A DNA stretch of 52,460 bases, taken from NCBI GenBank assembly GCA_031275735.1, contig JAISOJ010000001.1, positions 1 to 52,460 of the forward strand. Direction: 5' to 3'. The translations under genes were made by a program, and so were the position numbers. The notes beneath the pieces are model-generated. The model did no database searches, was not told where the DNA came from, and worked only from the letters and a program-made list of their open reading frames with translations. Below are positions 25,012 to 34,265 of the stretch, one piece after another; positions within the stretch are counted from its first letter, which is position 1, and each line of letters opens with the position of its first letter. This stretch comes from Dysgonamonadaceae bacterium (lineage in GTDB: Bacteria > Bacteroidota > Bacteroidia > Bacteroidales > Azobacteroidaceae).

Positions 25012-26448
25012 ATGCTATTTAATTCATTTATATATTTATTATTTTTCCCCATAGTTTGCCTCCTGTACTGGTTATTTCCAAAGCAATACCGCAATGCGCT
25101 TTTGTTGCTTGCAAGCTATTATTTTTACATGAACTGGAATCCCTTATACGGACTGCTGATTTTATTTTCAACCATCGTAACCTGGCTTTGCGCCTTATTT
25201 TTGAATCAAAAAGAAAAGAGGGAAAAAAAGAAAATCATTCTATTTTGCGCTTTAATACTTAATCTGGGAATTTTAGTTCTATTCAAATACGCTGATTTTA
25301 TAACGCTTAATATCAACGATCTATTTCAAACGTTCCATATTAAATGGGAAGTTCCTTTTTTGGACTTATTATTACCGGTAGGGATTTCATTTTACACTTT
25401 CCAGGCGATAGGCTATACTATCGACGTGTATAAAGGAACTATTTCCGCCGAAAAAAATTTTATTACATATGCTCTGTTTATCTCTTTTTTCCCACAGTTA
25501 GTAGCAGGGCCTATCGAAAGAGCTAAAAATTTATTACCGCAGTTTCATCGCACACATCATTTCGACACAGCCAATTTCGTACAAGGCGCGAGATTGATCC
25601 TTTGGGGCTATTTTATGAAAATAGTTGTTTCCGATCGATTGGCCATATACGTAAATTTTGCATATGGCAACATTTCTTACCATAATACTATTACCTTGAT
25701 TGTCGCCACGATTTTTTTTGCTTTTCAAATTTATTGTGATTTCGGCGGGTATTCCAACATAGCTATCGGTTGCGCCAAAATTATGGGGTTTGATTTAATG
25801 GCTAATTTCAAAAGGCCTTACCTATCGACTTCCGCGATTGAATTTTGGCGAAGATGGCACATCTCTTTGTCCACCTGGTTCAGGGATTATGTATATATTC
25901 CGCTAGGCGGAAATCGTTGCAGTAAGGGGCGAAATTACTTGAATATATTTATTACTTTCACGATAAGCGGTTTATGGCATGGCGCGAACTGGACATTTAT
26001 TGTATGGGGCGCCTTGAATGGTATTTTTCAGATTATCGAAAAATTTACCGCCGGTTTTCGAAAAAAATGGGCGGATTTTTTTTGTTTATCCAAAATTCCG
26101 ATTGTTGTCTACGGCTTTAATGTGTTATTCACATTTACCATTATTACGATTACATGGGTGTTTTTCAGGGCAGGAAGTATGAATATCGCTCTGCAAATAT
26201 TTGATAAGCTATTGAATGTCCATAGAGGGCCTTTGTTCACGCTTCCTCTTCAAGCTTTATTGTATGGTTCTTGTTTTACACTCGTCCTGATTGTTTCCGA
26301 CTTCCTTCAAGAAAGGAATGGAGATAAGCATTTTTTTCTTGAAAACAAATCGGCTTTAGTCAGATATGTTACTTATTTGTCGCTCGTGATAATCATTCTG
26401 TTATTCGGCGTTTTTGACAGTTCGCGGTTTATTTATTTTCAATTTTAA
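25012..26448 (+). CDS. MBOAT-family O-acyltransferase (AlgI/DltB-like)
   Basis: A 478-residue polytopic membrane protein of the MBOAT family. It has an N-terminal multi-TM part, the motif WRRWHISLSTWFRDYVYIP (first conserved His), and the catalytic His in SGLWHGANWTF. Members such as AlgI move acetyl groups across the membrane for O-acetylation of polysaccharides; DltB acts on D-alanine. Here the partner is the SGNH-like protein 11 bp downstream. The pair therefore probably O-acetylates the polymer, with acetyl donor in the cytoplasm. The acyl group is inferred from family and context. Confidence 0.93.
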   Translation: MLFNSFIYLLFFPIVCLLYWLFPKQYRNALLLLASYYFYMNWNPLYGLLILFSTIVTWLCALFLNQKEKREKKKIILFCALILNLGILVLFKYADFITLNINDLFQTFHIKWEVPFLDLLLPVGISFYTFQAIGYTIDVYKGTISAEKNFITYALFISFFPQLVAGPIERAKNLLPQFHRTHHFDTANFVQGARLILWGYFMKIVVSDRLAIYVNFAYGNISYHNTITLIVATIFFAFQIYCDFGGYSNIAIGCAKIMGFDLMANFKRPYLSTSAIEFWRRWHISLSTWFRDYVYIPLGGNRCSKGRNYLNIFITFTISGLWHGANWTFIVWGALNGIFQIIEKFTAGFRKKWADFFCLSKIPIVVYGFNVLFTFTIITITWVFFRAGSMNIALQIFDKLLNVHRGPLFTLPLQALLYGSCFTLVLIVSDFLQERNGDKHFFLENKSALVRYVTYLSLVIIILLFGVFDSSRFIYFQF

Positions 26449-26459
26449 AATTCTTGTAA

Positions 26460-27380
26460 ATGAAAGTAAAGACGTTGATATTAAAATTTTTCGGATTTCT
26501 TATTTTTTTGTTTATACTGGATTTTGGGATAGGAAAAATCTTAAACTATTACTATTTTAAACAAAAATATGGAGAATACGCCGTCTTGACAAAAACCATA
26601 GAAAATCCTACAAATCAACGGATTGAAATATTAATTATGGGTTCTTCCCGGGCAAGGAGACACTACCATCCGGGAATAATATCCGCTACATTAGGCAAAT
26701 CGTGTTATAATGCTGGATATGACGCCCAATCTATCCTTTTCCATAAAGCGTTGCTGGATATTATCGAGGAAAAATATAAACCCGAAATCATAGTTTTAGA
26801 TGTGAATATGAACGAATTGGATAATGAGGAAATTTCTTATGATCAGTTATCCGTACTTTTGCCTTATGCCTCCCGTTATCCGAAGTTATGGAATACATTA
26901 TTGTTGAAATCGCCTTTTGAAAGAATAAAGGCGATCTCCCGAATTTATCCCTATAATTCGCTGCTGGACAAAATCGTCAAGGGAAATATTATCTATCAGG
27001 AGAGTGATATCAATGGTTTTATGCCTTTTTATGGCATGTATGGAAACGATTTGGTAGAAAGAACCTTTCCTGAAATCGATTTAGACCCCAATAAGGTAAG
27101 CGCTTTCAATGCTTTTCTGGCTATTTGCAGGGAAAAAAATATTCAACTGTATATTGTTTATTCCCCCGAATATGTGAAATCTTTAAACACTTCGTCTTCG
27201 ATGAACTATATTATTGAAACATGCCAAAAGCAGGGCATTGAATATATTTCGTATCAAAATAATGAATCTTATTTAAAGAATGAATTATTCAGGGAGTATT
27301 TGCACTTGAATAATGTCGGCGCCGAAAAGTTTTCTTTAGAAATAGCCTCAAAAATAAAAGAAAAGATGAATGAAGAATAA
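26460..27380 (+). CDS. SGNH-like protein, partner of the MBOAT acyltransferase
   Basis: A 306-residue protein with one N-terminal membrane helix (about residues 5-25) that would place the rest in the periplasm. It has the SGNH block I GSSRARRHY (Ser of GSSRA, near residue 62) and a C-terminal block with His in YLHLNNVGAEKF. In most SGNH enzymes an Asp lies three residues before this His (DxxH); here that position is Glu (EYLH). It therefore resembles AlgJ/DltD-type partners of MBOAT proteins, which complete acyl transfer to the polymer. It overlaps the next gene by 11 bp, so it is translationally coupled. Function is a good inference, not proven. Confidence 0.8.
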   Translation: MKVKTLILKFFGFLIFLFILDFGIGKILNYYYFKQKYGEYAVLTKTIENPTNQRIEILIMGSSRARRHYHPGIISATLGKSCYNAGYDAQSILFHKALLDIIEEKYKPEIIVLDVNMNELDNEEISYDQLSVLLPYASRYPKLWNTLLLKSPFERIKAISRIYPYNSLLDKIVKGNIIYQESDINGFMPFYGMYGNDLVERTFPEIDLDPNKVSAFNAFLAICREKNIQLYIVYSPEYVKSLNTSSSMNYIIETCQKQGIEYISYQNNESYLKNELFREYLHLNNVGAEKFSLEIASKIKEKMNEE

Positions 27381-28545
27381 AAAGAAAATCGTATATTTGC
27401 TTCCGGGCGGACTTTTTAATTCGGGCGGAATGGAACGGGCAATAACGATTAAAGCGAATTATTTAGCGGAAGTTTCAGGCTATGATGTTTCAATTGTAAC
27501 GACAGAGCAAATGGGGCTTCCTGTTTTCTATCCTGTCTCAGGAAAAGTACATCTCTATCATTTGGATATCGGAATCCATAAAAATTTCGGTAAAGAGTCT
27601 TATCCGCAGAAAGTAATTTCCCGCTATTTTAAAACGAAAGAATATAAAAAAAAGCTAAACGCTCTATTGAATGAGTTGAAACCGGATATAACCATTTCTA
27701 CTTTGGGATTGGACATTGGTTTTATACACCAATTGAAAGACGGAAGTCTTAAAATCGGCGAATTGCATTTCCCTGGAAATTTCCGGCAATTGATGGCAAA
27801 CAAACTTTCTAAAGATTTTATATCCAATTATATAGCTAAATTGCGTACACAGGAGTTAAAAAGAAAAAGCGTTCTGCTGGATCGCTTGGTTGTATTGACT
27901 CAAGAAGAAAAGGCTTCGTGGAAACAGCAGGATAATATTTCCGTCATCCCGAATCCTTTGCCGTTTTATCCGGAAACACAATCGTTGTTAATGAATAAGC
28001 AGGCGATTGCCGTTGGCCGCTTAGTTTATGAAAAAGGTTTCGACATCTTGATTGATGCGTGGCAGATCGTTTCGGAAAAGTATCCCGACTGGATGCTCAA
28101 TATATTTGGCGATGGAAATCAAAAACAAAATTTATTACAACAGATTACCGATAAAGGCTTAACGGGAGTAATCAAAATTCATGAGCCGGTAGAAAATATT
28201 CAAAGCCGCTATATGGAACATTCCATGCTAGTTTTTCCTTCCCGCTACCTGGATGCGCTTCCAATGGTTCTGATTGAAGCAATGGCGAGCGGATTACCAT
28301 TGGTTTCTTTCAATTCGCCTTGCGGACCGAAAGACCTCATCAGGGATGGAGTCAATGGTTTTTTGGTCGAAACCGGCGATATAAACACTTTGTCGGAAAA
28401 AATAATTACACTGATCGAATCGGAAGCCTTGCGGCAATCCATGGGAAAAGTGGCAAGAGCATTTTCCACTCGCTTTAGGATTGAGACGATAATGAAACAT
28501 TGGATTGATTTATTTGAAACGCTTGATAAAAATGATTTATATTAA
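27370..28545 (+). CDS. Glycosyltransferase family 4
   Basis: A 391-residue GT-B retaining transferase. The Gly-rich N-terminal acceptor site is GGLFNSGGMERAITIKANYL. The C-terminal donor half contains IAVGRLVYEKGFDILIDAW and the EX7E region FPSRYLDALPMVLIEAMASGLPLV. It adds one sugar to the repeat unit at the inner face of the membrane. It overlaps both neighbours (11 bp with the SGNH gene before it, 14 bp with the next GT4), so the genes are tightly coupled. The donor sugar cannot be told. Confidence 0.93.
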   Translation: MKNKKKIVYLLPGGLFNSGGMERAITIKANYLAEVSGYDVSIVTTEQMGLPVFYPVSGKVHLYHLDIGIHKNFGKESYPQKVISRYFKTKEYKKKLNALLNELKPDITISTLGLDIGFIHQLKDGSLKIGELHFPGNFRQLMANKLSKDFISNYIAKLRTQELKRKSVLLDRLVVLTQEEKASWKQQDNISVIPNPLPFYPETQSLLMNKQAIAVGRLVYEKGFDILIDAWQIVSEKYPDWMLNIFGDGNQKQNLLQQITDKGLTGVIKIHEPVENIQSRYMEHSMLVFPSRYLDALPMVLIEAMASGLPLVSFNSPCGPKDLIRDGVNGFLVETGDINTLSEKIITLIESEALRQSMGKVARAFSTRFRIETIMKHWIDLFETLDKNDLY

Positions 28546-29593
28546 CGGACGTTTTCTTACTCATCATATAGCCGGTATTCCTCGTTTTAGCTACGAGATG
28601 TGCCGGGCAATGAGTCGATCCGGTATGGCGATAACGGTGGTAGCTCCTTTTGATACGCCTCGGAAAGATTATCCCTTTCCTGTGGAATATTACGGAAAAA
28701 GGAAATCCCATCTTTGGGAACAAGTGGATTTGTACTGCTTCATGAAAAGGAAAAACGGCGCTTTATTAATCAGTTTCAGTGGTTTAGGGCCCGTATTATA
28801 TAAAAATCATTTGCCGACTATCCATGATTTGTCTTTTTGGAGATACCCCGAATGGTTTTCATTTTCTTATACCTTGGTTTATAAGATACTGACGCCGATT
28901 TTGGCGCGGAAAGCCGTTTCGGTTCTTACAGTAAGTCAATTTTCCAAAAATGAAATTGTTGATTTACTGAAAATAAAAGAAGATAAAGTGGCGGTAATCC
29001 CCGATGCTGTTCCTCCGGAACTTTGCCCGAAGCAAAACGAAACAGACAGGAATAATCCTGAATGGAAAGAACGTTATGTACTGATGGTTTCGGCTCGCGA
29101 TCGGAGAAAAAATTTTTCCCGGACAGTAGAAGCTTTTCTTTCTTTGAACTTGGAAAATATAAAATTGTATATTGTCGGCGATTCGGGTACCGTATTCAAA
29201 GAGAAAGGTATGATTGATTTTCATCACCCTTCGATAAAACTTTTGGGCAGGGTCAGCGACGAAGACTTATCGTTTTATTACCGTCGTGCCGTTTTTTTCG
29301 CTTATCCTTCTATGTATGAGGGATTTGGATTGCCGCCAATAGAAGCGATGGCTCAGGGTTGTCCTGTTCTGGCGTCAGACATTGAACCGTTGCGGGAAGT
29401 TTGCGGAGAAGCCGCTTATTACTGTAACCCGAAAGATACTTCGTCCATTGCCGAAGGCATGAAAACATTATTAACCGACAATGCTTTAAGGCAACACTTA
29501 ATTAAAGCCGGTTACCGGCAGATCAAAAATTACGATTGGGAATTATCTACTCAAAAAATACAGACATTACTTGCTAAAATAGGATATTTATGA
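28532..29593 (+). CDS. Glycosyltransferase family 4
   Basis: A 353-residue GT-B enzyme of the mannosyltransferase-like GT4 group. N-terminal motif NGRFLTHHIAGIPRFSYEM; donor half VSARDRRKNFSRTVEAF and the EX7E region AYPSMYEGFGLPPIEAMAQG. The ATG at 28532 is preferred over an in-frame one at 28505, which adds nine basic residues and lengthens the overlap with the preceding gene. It is the last intact gene of the polysaccharide locus. Its stop codon overlaps the ATG of a broken glycosyltransferase stub. Confidence 0.92.
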   Translation: MIYINGRFLTHHIAGIPRFSYEMCRAMSRSGMAITVVAPFDTPRKDYPFPVEYYGKRKSHLWEQVDLYCFMKRKNGALLISFSGLGPVLYKNHLPTIHDLSFWRYPEWFSFSYTLVYKILTPILARKAVSVLTVSQFSKNEIVDLLKIKEDKVAVIPDAVPPELCPKQNETDRNNPEWKERYVLMVSARDRRKNFSRTVEAFLSLNLENIKLYIVGDSGTVFKEKGMIDFHHPSIKLLGRVSDEDLSFYYRRAVFFAYPSMYEGFGLPPIEAMAQGCPVLASDIEPLREVCGEAAYYCNPKDTSSIAEGMKTLLTDNALRQHLIKAGYRQIKNYDWELSTQKIQTLLAKIGYL

Positions 29594-29673
29594 GAAAATG
29601 CGCTTTCACGATATGTGCCAAAAATTACATCGGATTGGCAAAAGCAGTCGAATTTTGTAACAGTATCATATAA
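29590..29673 (+). pseudogene. Truncated glycosyltransferase stub at the end of the locus
   Basis: An ATG overlapping the previous stop (ATGA) opens 27 codons that read MRKCAFTICAKNYIGLAKAV and then stop. This is the start of a capsule glycosyltransferase family that I know from Bacteroidales; the rest is missing and the frame runs straight into the 3' end of the oppositely oriented ZIP gene. This is best explained by a deletion or rearrangement at about 29650 that removed the rest of the locus. The family assignment rests on 20 residues. Confidence 0.6.
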
Positions 29674-30466
29674 ACAAAAATAAGCTTAGAGCCATTACCA
29701 ACATACCTGATACTACGCCAATAATAGAAAGATGATGTTTTCCGTATTTTTCGGCAGAAGGCAATAATTCGTCTAAGGAAATAAAAAGCATGATGCCCGA
29801 AACAGCAGCCAAGATCAATCCGTTTAAAGTAGGCGTCCAAAAATGAGTAAGAAATAAAAAGGCGAGTAGCGCGCCTGCCGGCTCTGAGAGGCCGGATAAG
29901 AAAGAAAGCCAGAAAGCTTTTTTCCGGTTGCCTGTGGCATGGTAAATCGGTACGGCGACAGCAATCCCTTCGGGGATGTTATGGATGGCAATTGCTACCG
30001 TAATAGGAATAGCCACATCCAAAGCGCTTAAAGCAGAAGTAAATGTTGCAATTCCCTCAGGAAAATTATGAATGCTGATAGAAATAGCCACCATAATTCC
30101 GGTTCTTTTCAACTGGGTACTCTTATACATCTCCTCCACTTCGTGAGCCTCGTGAGGATTGATTTGTTCCGGTATAAGAAAATCGATCAGATTTATTAAG
30201 ACGATTCCGGCAAAGAAAGCGAAAATCAGGTATAAAGTGCCTGTTTTTTCTCCATAACCGGCAGATAACTCTTGCAAGGCTCGGGGCATCATTTCCATAA
30301 AAGAAACATAAATCATGATTCCTGCAGAAAATCCCAAGGAAATGCTGAGAAAGTTTTTATTGGTTTTCTTTGCCAGTAAAGCGATTAAACTACCGATTCC
30401 GGTCGACAAACCGGCAATGGCAGTTAGAAAAAACGCAAATAATATTTGTGAATGTGTAAAGTCCAA
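29666..30466 (-). CDS. ZIP-family divalent metal transporter (ZupT-like)
   Basis: A 266-residue inner-membrane protein with about eight helices. Both metal-site helices are present: HNFPEGIATFTSAL and HNIPEGIAVAVP, with EPAG following. A His/Glu-rich cytoplasmic loop (HEAHEVEEM) lies between TM3 and TM4. It imports zinc, and in some cases iron or manganese. No in-frame ATG is near; an upstream stop forces use of TTG at 30466 or a later codon. A -7 box TACATTTG lies 18 bp before it, within an inverted repeat that could be a metal-regulator site. It faces the end of the polysaccharide locus and is not part of it. Confidence 0.9.
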   Translation of the reverse strand: MDFTHSQILFAFFLTAIAGLSTGIGSLIALLAKKTNKNFLSISLGFSAGIMIYVSFMEMMPRALQELSAGYGEKTGTLYLIFAFFAGIVLINLIDFLIPEQINPHEAHEVEEMYKSTQLKRTGIMVAISISIHNFPEGIATFTSALSALDVAIPITVAIAIHNIPEGIAVAVPIYHATGNRKKAFWLSFLSGLSEPAGALLAFLFLTHFWTPTLNGLILAAVSGIMLFISLDELLPSAEKYGKHHLSIIGVVSGMLVMALSLFLFI

Positions 30467-30483
30467 TTATTCTGTTTTTTGGG

Positions 30484-30505
30484 CAAATGTAATATTTTTT
30501 ACATT
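30484..30505 (-). promoter_or_regulatory. ZIP promoter with overlapping inverted repeat
   Basis: On the minus strand TACATTTG (30484-30491) is a perfect -7 box, giving a leader of about 12 nt. It overlaps AATGTAA-N6-TTACATT (30486-30505), a perfect 7-bp-arm inverted repeat of a size typical for Zur, Fur or DtxR-type metal regulators. The regulator is not in the window. Confidence 0.55.
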
Positions 30506-30531
30506 ACTTTGCAACAATATTCGGATTTTGC

Positions 30532-30563
30532 ACGAGGCAAACTTGAGGTTTGCCTCGTTTTTT
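30532..30563 (+). terminator. Strong free-standing terminator
   Basis: A perfect 11-bp stem ACGAGGCAAAC / GTTTGCCTCGT with loop TTGAG and six T. No plus-strand gene lies directly before it: the nearest upstream plus-strand stop is 0.9 kb away, behind the antisense ZIP gene. It would end any read-through from the polysaccharide locus or a short unannotated RNA starting near 30515. Confidence 0.85.
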
Positions 30564-30577
30564 CCCCAAATTGATAT

Positions 30578-30608
30578 TTTGATAGTATAAATATTTTTAT
30601 TTACTTTG
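30578..30608 (+). promoter_or_regulatory. Promoter of the secreted protease gene
   Basis: TTTG (30578-30581), 19 bp, TTACTTTG (30601-30608): correct spacing, one mismatch in the -7 box. It lies just past the free-standing terminator and 24 bases before the first ATG. Confidence 0.65.
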
Positions 30609-30631
30609 TAACTTCAATTAAATATATCAAT

Positions 30632-33600
30632 ATGTTAAAACAAACAATGAAAACAGGGAGTAAAATATGCAGCTTAAAACTAATTGTTATTTCATTAATA
30701 ATAGTTTGGGCAATGCCTTTGGGGGCGCAAATCAGTGAAGGAGGAATGCCGCCAAGTCTTTCTTTTAATAATTTCAATTTAAAAAGTTCCATACAAACGT
30801 ACGAAGCTGTAATTGATTTTGATATAGATCAACTTTTAGCAGAAGATAATGAGCTGGATAGTTTAGGAATGCCTCCTCGCTGCGCTAAAATTATTTCATC
30901 CGATTTAACGGTCGAAAATAGCGGTAAATGGTCTACGCTTCCCGATGGACAACACATATGGAATTTGGAAATATATGCTCCGGAAGCGCTTGCTATCTTG
31001 TTGCATTATGATGAATTTATCATCCCTGAAGGAGGTAAGTTATTCATTTACAATCCTGATTATTCAAAAATATTAGGCGCCTACACTTATCGGACCAATG
31101 CAAAAAAAAGCGGGTTTGCAACTGAATTTATAAGTGGCGACCGGATAATTTTGGAATATGTTTCTCCGGAGGTTTCTTCAGGTGAAATTGTTTTTCCTCA
31201 AATAAAAATATCGGGAATTGCTTACGGTTATAATCATTTGATAGTTCCGAAAGGAGAGGGTCTTTCAAAAATACGGGGAGAATCCGAATCTTGTATGATT
31301 AATATAAATTGCCCGGAAGGGGATGATTGGCAAAATCAGAAACGAGGCGTTGCGAGGGTAGTAATTCCTCAAAATGGATATATATATTTTTGTACCGGCT
31401 CTATGATTAATAATACCTTGAGCGATTTTGATCCCCTTTTCTTAAGCGCCTTCCATTGTTTTGAAAATATAAATCAATCGTCAATGGATAAAGTCATTTT
31501 TTATTTCAATTATGAATATGAGGGATGTATCAATTTAGGCACCGATCCTTCATGTCCTACAATGACCGGAGCGCAAATATTAGTTAATTTGGATATGCAA
31601 GGAAGTTCCGATGGAGCGCTTTTGCGTCTGAATAATCCTATACCCGAACATTATGATGTCTATTTTAATGGATGGGATAGAAGGAACATTCCTGCTACAA
31701 GCGGCGTATGTATCCACCACCCGGCCGGCGACGTAAAAAAAATATCTACGTTTACTTCTCCGCCCTCTTCTACGATGTGGCCGGGAGATGGTGGCCCCGG
31801 AGCGCCGGATGCACATTGGCTTCTTTATTTTGTTGAGACTGCTACCGGACATAGCGTAACGGAAGGAGGCTCTTCCGGATCGCCTTTATTCAACCAAAAT
31901 AAATTAATTGTAGGCACATTAACAGGAGGAAATTCAAGTTGTAATTATAAAAATGGGTCGAATTATTATGGTAAATTGTGGTATCATTGGGATAAAGGAT
32001 CTGAAAAAATGGTTACATATCTTGATCCCTATAATACAAGAGAAGAATTTGTAGAAGGCGTTTTTTTGGATTATGAATACGTAAAAGCCAATTTTACTAC
32101 TGATGAGAAAAGGGATGAAATGTATGCAAGTAAACCTATTAAATTCACTAATCTTTCTCGTAACGCCAATACATGGGAGTGGAATTTTGAAGAGGGAACG
32201 CCCGCTGTTTCAACCGACGAAAATCCACCATTAGTTACCTTCAATAATCCGGGCGTATATACCGTTTCATTAACAATTAATAAAGGAACTGAAACTGAAA
32301 ATACTAAAACAAGAACGATCGAGATTGTTGCAAAAGAGTATTATTGTGACGAAGAAATTATTTCCGGAAATGGGTCAGGGACGTCACAGTATCCATTAGG
32401 AGCCTCTCAAAGGCAAGCCCTCAGTTCGGCAATTTATACTCCTCAAGAATTAGGCTTGGAAAAAGGCGCATTAATTGACAAGATATCATGGTATGCCGAA
32501 AACGCTTCTTCAAGAACACGCACGCTTCTTGTTTATTTAACAGAAACAGAAGATGATGTTTTAACAGCTACGAAATGGAGTAATGAAATAGATGGAGCGA
32601 CTTTAGTTTATGAAAGCTCGAATGATTGGGTTAATGAAGCCGGTTGGGTTACGATTACGTTTCCTGAGCCTTTTAAATATTCAGGAAAAAAGAATTTAAA
32701 AGTATTAGTTCGTATTTATACCTCCGGAAGTTCCGAATATTCTAGTTCCAATTGCCATTATTCGACAGCAGTCGATAAGCATTTACGTTGGACTTCAAAT
32801 GCGACTATCGTCCCGACAAGTAATGGGACGCTAAACAGCAATCGTCCCGACATTAAGCTTTCTGCCTCCATTCCCTGCGGTGCAGAACCTCCTGCGGCAA
32901 ACTTTCTTGCAGGTACATATACTCCGGAGGAAGTTGCTGAATTTCTTGCAGATGAAGAGATTTTATTTACAGACCGCTCTACAGGTCCGGTGGTGAATTG
33001 GGAATGGCTCTTCCCTGGAGGAGTTCCGGAAAGAAGCGTTGAAGCAAATCCATCCGTAAAATATCCTGAAGACGGAACTTATATCGTTACATTAAATGTG
33101 TCGAATCATTTGGGATCCTCTTCTTTAAAAGATACGGTTTTTATTAATAAAAGAATTCCTGTTGCCGGATTTTCCTCTTCATCGACAGGTTTCACAACTT
33201 ATCCGGATCATGGACAACTATTACCTTTTGCGGGCGGGACGGTTACGTTTACAGACAAATCATCGTATGCACCTAATCAATGGGAATGGCATTTAGAGGG
33301 TGTAACTCCCAACACATCTAATAACTCTACATTTGTCGTAAATTATCCGCAAGGCAATAATGCCTATGCTGTTGCTCTTACAGCAAGCAATGAAGCAGGT
33401 TCCAATACAATAACATTGGACGATTATATAAAAGTAGGCGGAGAGGCTAAAGTGTGGAATATTCCATATGGAGACGAAGGAAACACTATACACCAGTTTG
33501 CTGATGGAACTTACCTTACCGGTACTAACACTACTTATGCTATATTAGCTGAGAAATTTATCAATCAGGCAAATGGAACTATCTCTCAAATAGATTTACT

Positions 33601-34225
33601 AATGATTGTCATCAATGCTACCGGAATCAATGGAAGGACTTACACCATTTCTATTTATGACGAAAAAGATAATAAGCCTGGAAGTGTTTTAGCATCAACC
33701 ACTTTCAAAGGTTATGACATTAATCTTTCGGGTTATACAACCGTGGTTTTTCCTCAACCGGTATCAGTGCTGGGTAACTTTTACATAGAGATAAAAGGGA
33801 TGTCTTCGGTCAATACGGAAGTTGCCATTGCTTCATCTAAAGAATCCATTCATTCTACCGTTTATGTGTATAAAAGTCAAACGTGGAAACCTATTGAAGA
33901 TTATGATCCTGAAAAACGGAAAATATCAATGAATATAGTTCCGGTTTATATGCATGCTTCGGGGGCAAATTTGGTAAATCCCGGCCTTGTAGATGAAAAT
34001 AAGGTAAAATTATATCCTAACCCTATAGATAATTATTTGAATATTTTGAGTCAATATCCGGTTAAAAAAGTCATTGTTCAAGATACTCAAGGTCGGTCAA
34101 TACAAATTATTAATGATTTGAACAAAGAAGAAACGATTTCAACTTCAAATTGGGAGAAAGGAATTTATATTGTGAAAATACTCACAGAGAAAGGCAATTG
34201 TAATTATAAAATTATTAAAAAATAG
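30632..34225 (+). CDS. Secreted lysyl-endopeptidase-like serine protease with PKD repeats and T9SS domain
   Basis: A 1197-residue exported protein. A signal peptide covers about residues 6-33 (KLIVISLIIVWAMPLGAQ); ATG at 30647 is an alternative start. Residues ~195-470 are a chymotrypsin-fold protease of the Achromobacter lysyl endopeptidase type, with the full triad: His275 (SAFHC), Asp327 (SSDGALLRL) and Ser417 (GGSSGSP). Three PKD-like domains follow (about 490-570, 760-850, 855-935), each with the WEW(N/L/H) core, with a jelly-roll-like insert between the first two. The last ~75 residues (VKLYPNPIDNYLNI ... GIYIVKI) are the T9SS sorting domain. It should be a surface or secreted peptidase for protein feeding. 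Cleavage after Lys is inferred from family. Confidence 0.9.
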   Translation: MLKQTMKTGSKICSLKLIVISLIIVWAMPLGAQISEGGMPPSLSFNNFNLKSSIQTYEAVIDFDIDQLLAEDNELDSLGMPPRCAKIISSDLTVENSGKWSTLPDGQHIWNLEIYAPEALAILLHYDEFIIPEGGKLFIYNPDYSKILGAYTYRTNAKKSGFATEFISGDRIILEYVSPEVSSGEIVFPQIKISGIAYGYNHLIVPKGEGLSKIRGESESCMININCPEGDDWQNQKRGVARVVIPQNGYIYFCTGSMINNTLSDFDPLFLSAFHCFENINQSSMDKVIFYFNYEYEGCINLGTDPSCPTMTGAQILVNLDMQGSSDGALLRLNNPIPEHYDVYFNGWDRRNIPATSGVCIHHPAGDVKKISTFTSPPSSTMWPGDGGPGAPDAHWLLYFVETATGHSVTEGGSSGSPLFNQNKLIVGTLTGGNSSCNYKNGSNYYGKLWYHWDKGSEKMVTYLDPYNTREEFVEGVFLDYEYVKANFTTDEKRDEMYASKPIKFTNLSRNANTWEWNFEEGTPAVSTDENPPLVTFNNPGVYTVSLTINKGTETENTKTRTIEIVAKEYYCDEEIISGNGSGTSQYPLGASQRQALSSAIYTPQELGLEKGALIDKISWYAENASSRTRTLLVYLTETEDDVLTATKWSNEIDGATLVYESSNDWVNEAGWVTITFPEPFKYSGKKNLKVLVRIYTSGSSEYSSSNCHYSTAVDKHLRWTSNATIVPTSNGTLNSNRPDIKLSASIPCGAEPPAANFLAGTYTPEEVAEFLADEEILFTDRSTGPVVNWEWLFPGGVPERSVEANPSVKYPEDGTYIVTLNVSNHLGSSSLKDTVFINKRIPVAGFSSSSTGFTTYPDHGQLLPFAGGTVTFTDKSSYAPNQWEWHLEGVTPNTSNNSTFVVNYPQGNNAYAVALTASNEAGSNTITLDDYIKVGGEAKVWNIPYGDEGNTIHQFADGTYLTGTNTTYAILAEKFINQANGTISQIDLLMIVINATGINGRTYTISIYDEKDNKPGSVLASTTFKGYDINLSGYTTVVFPQPVSVLGNFYIEIKGMSSVNTEVAIASSKESIHSTVYVYKSQTWKPIEDYDPEKRKISMNIVPVYMHASGANLVNPGLVDENKVKLYPNPIDNYLNILSQYPVKKVIVQDTQGRSIQIINDLNKEETISTSNWEKGIYIVKILTEKGNCNYKIIKK

Positions 34226-34265
34226 CCGCATTAAATATTTCTTTTTAAATTTGTTTTATGAGAAG

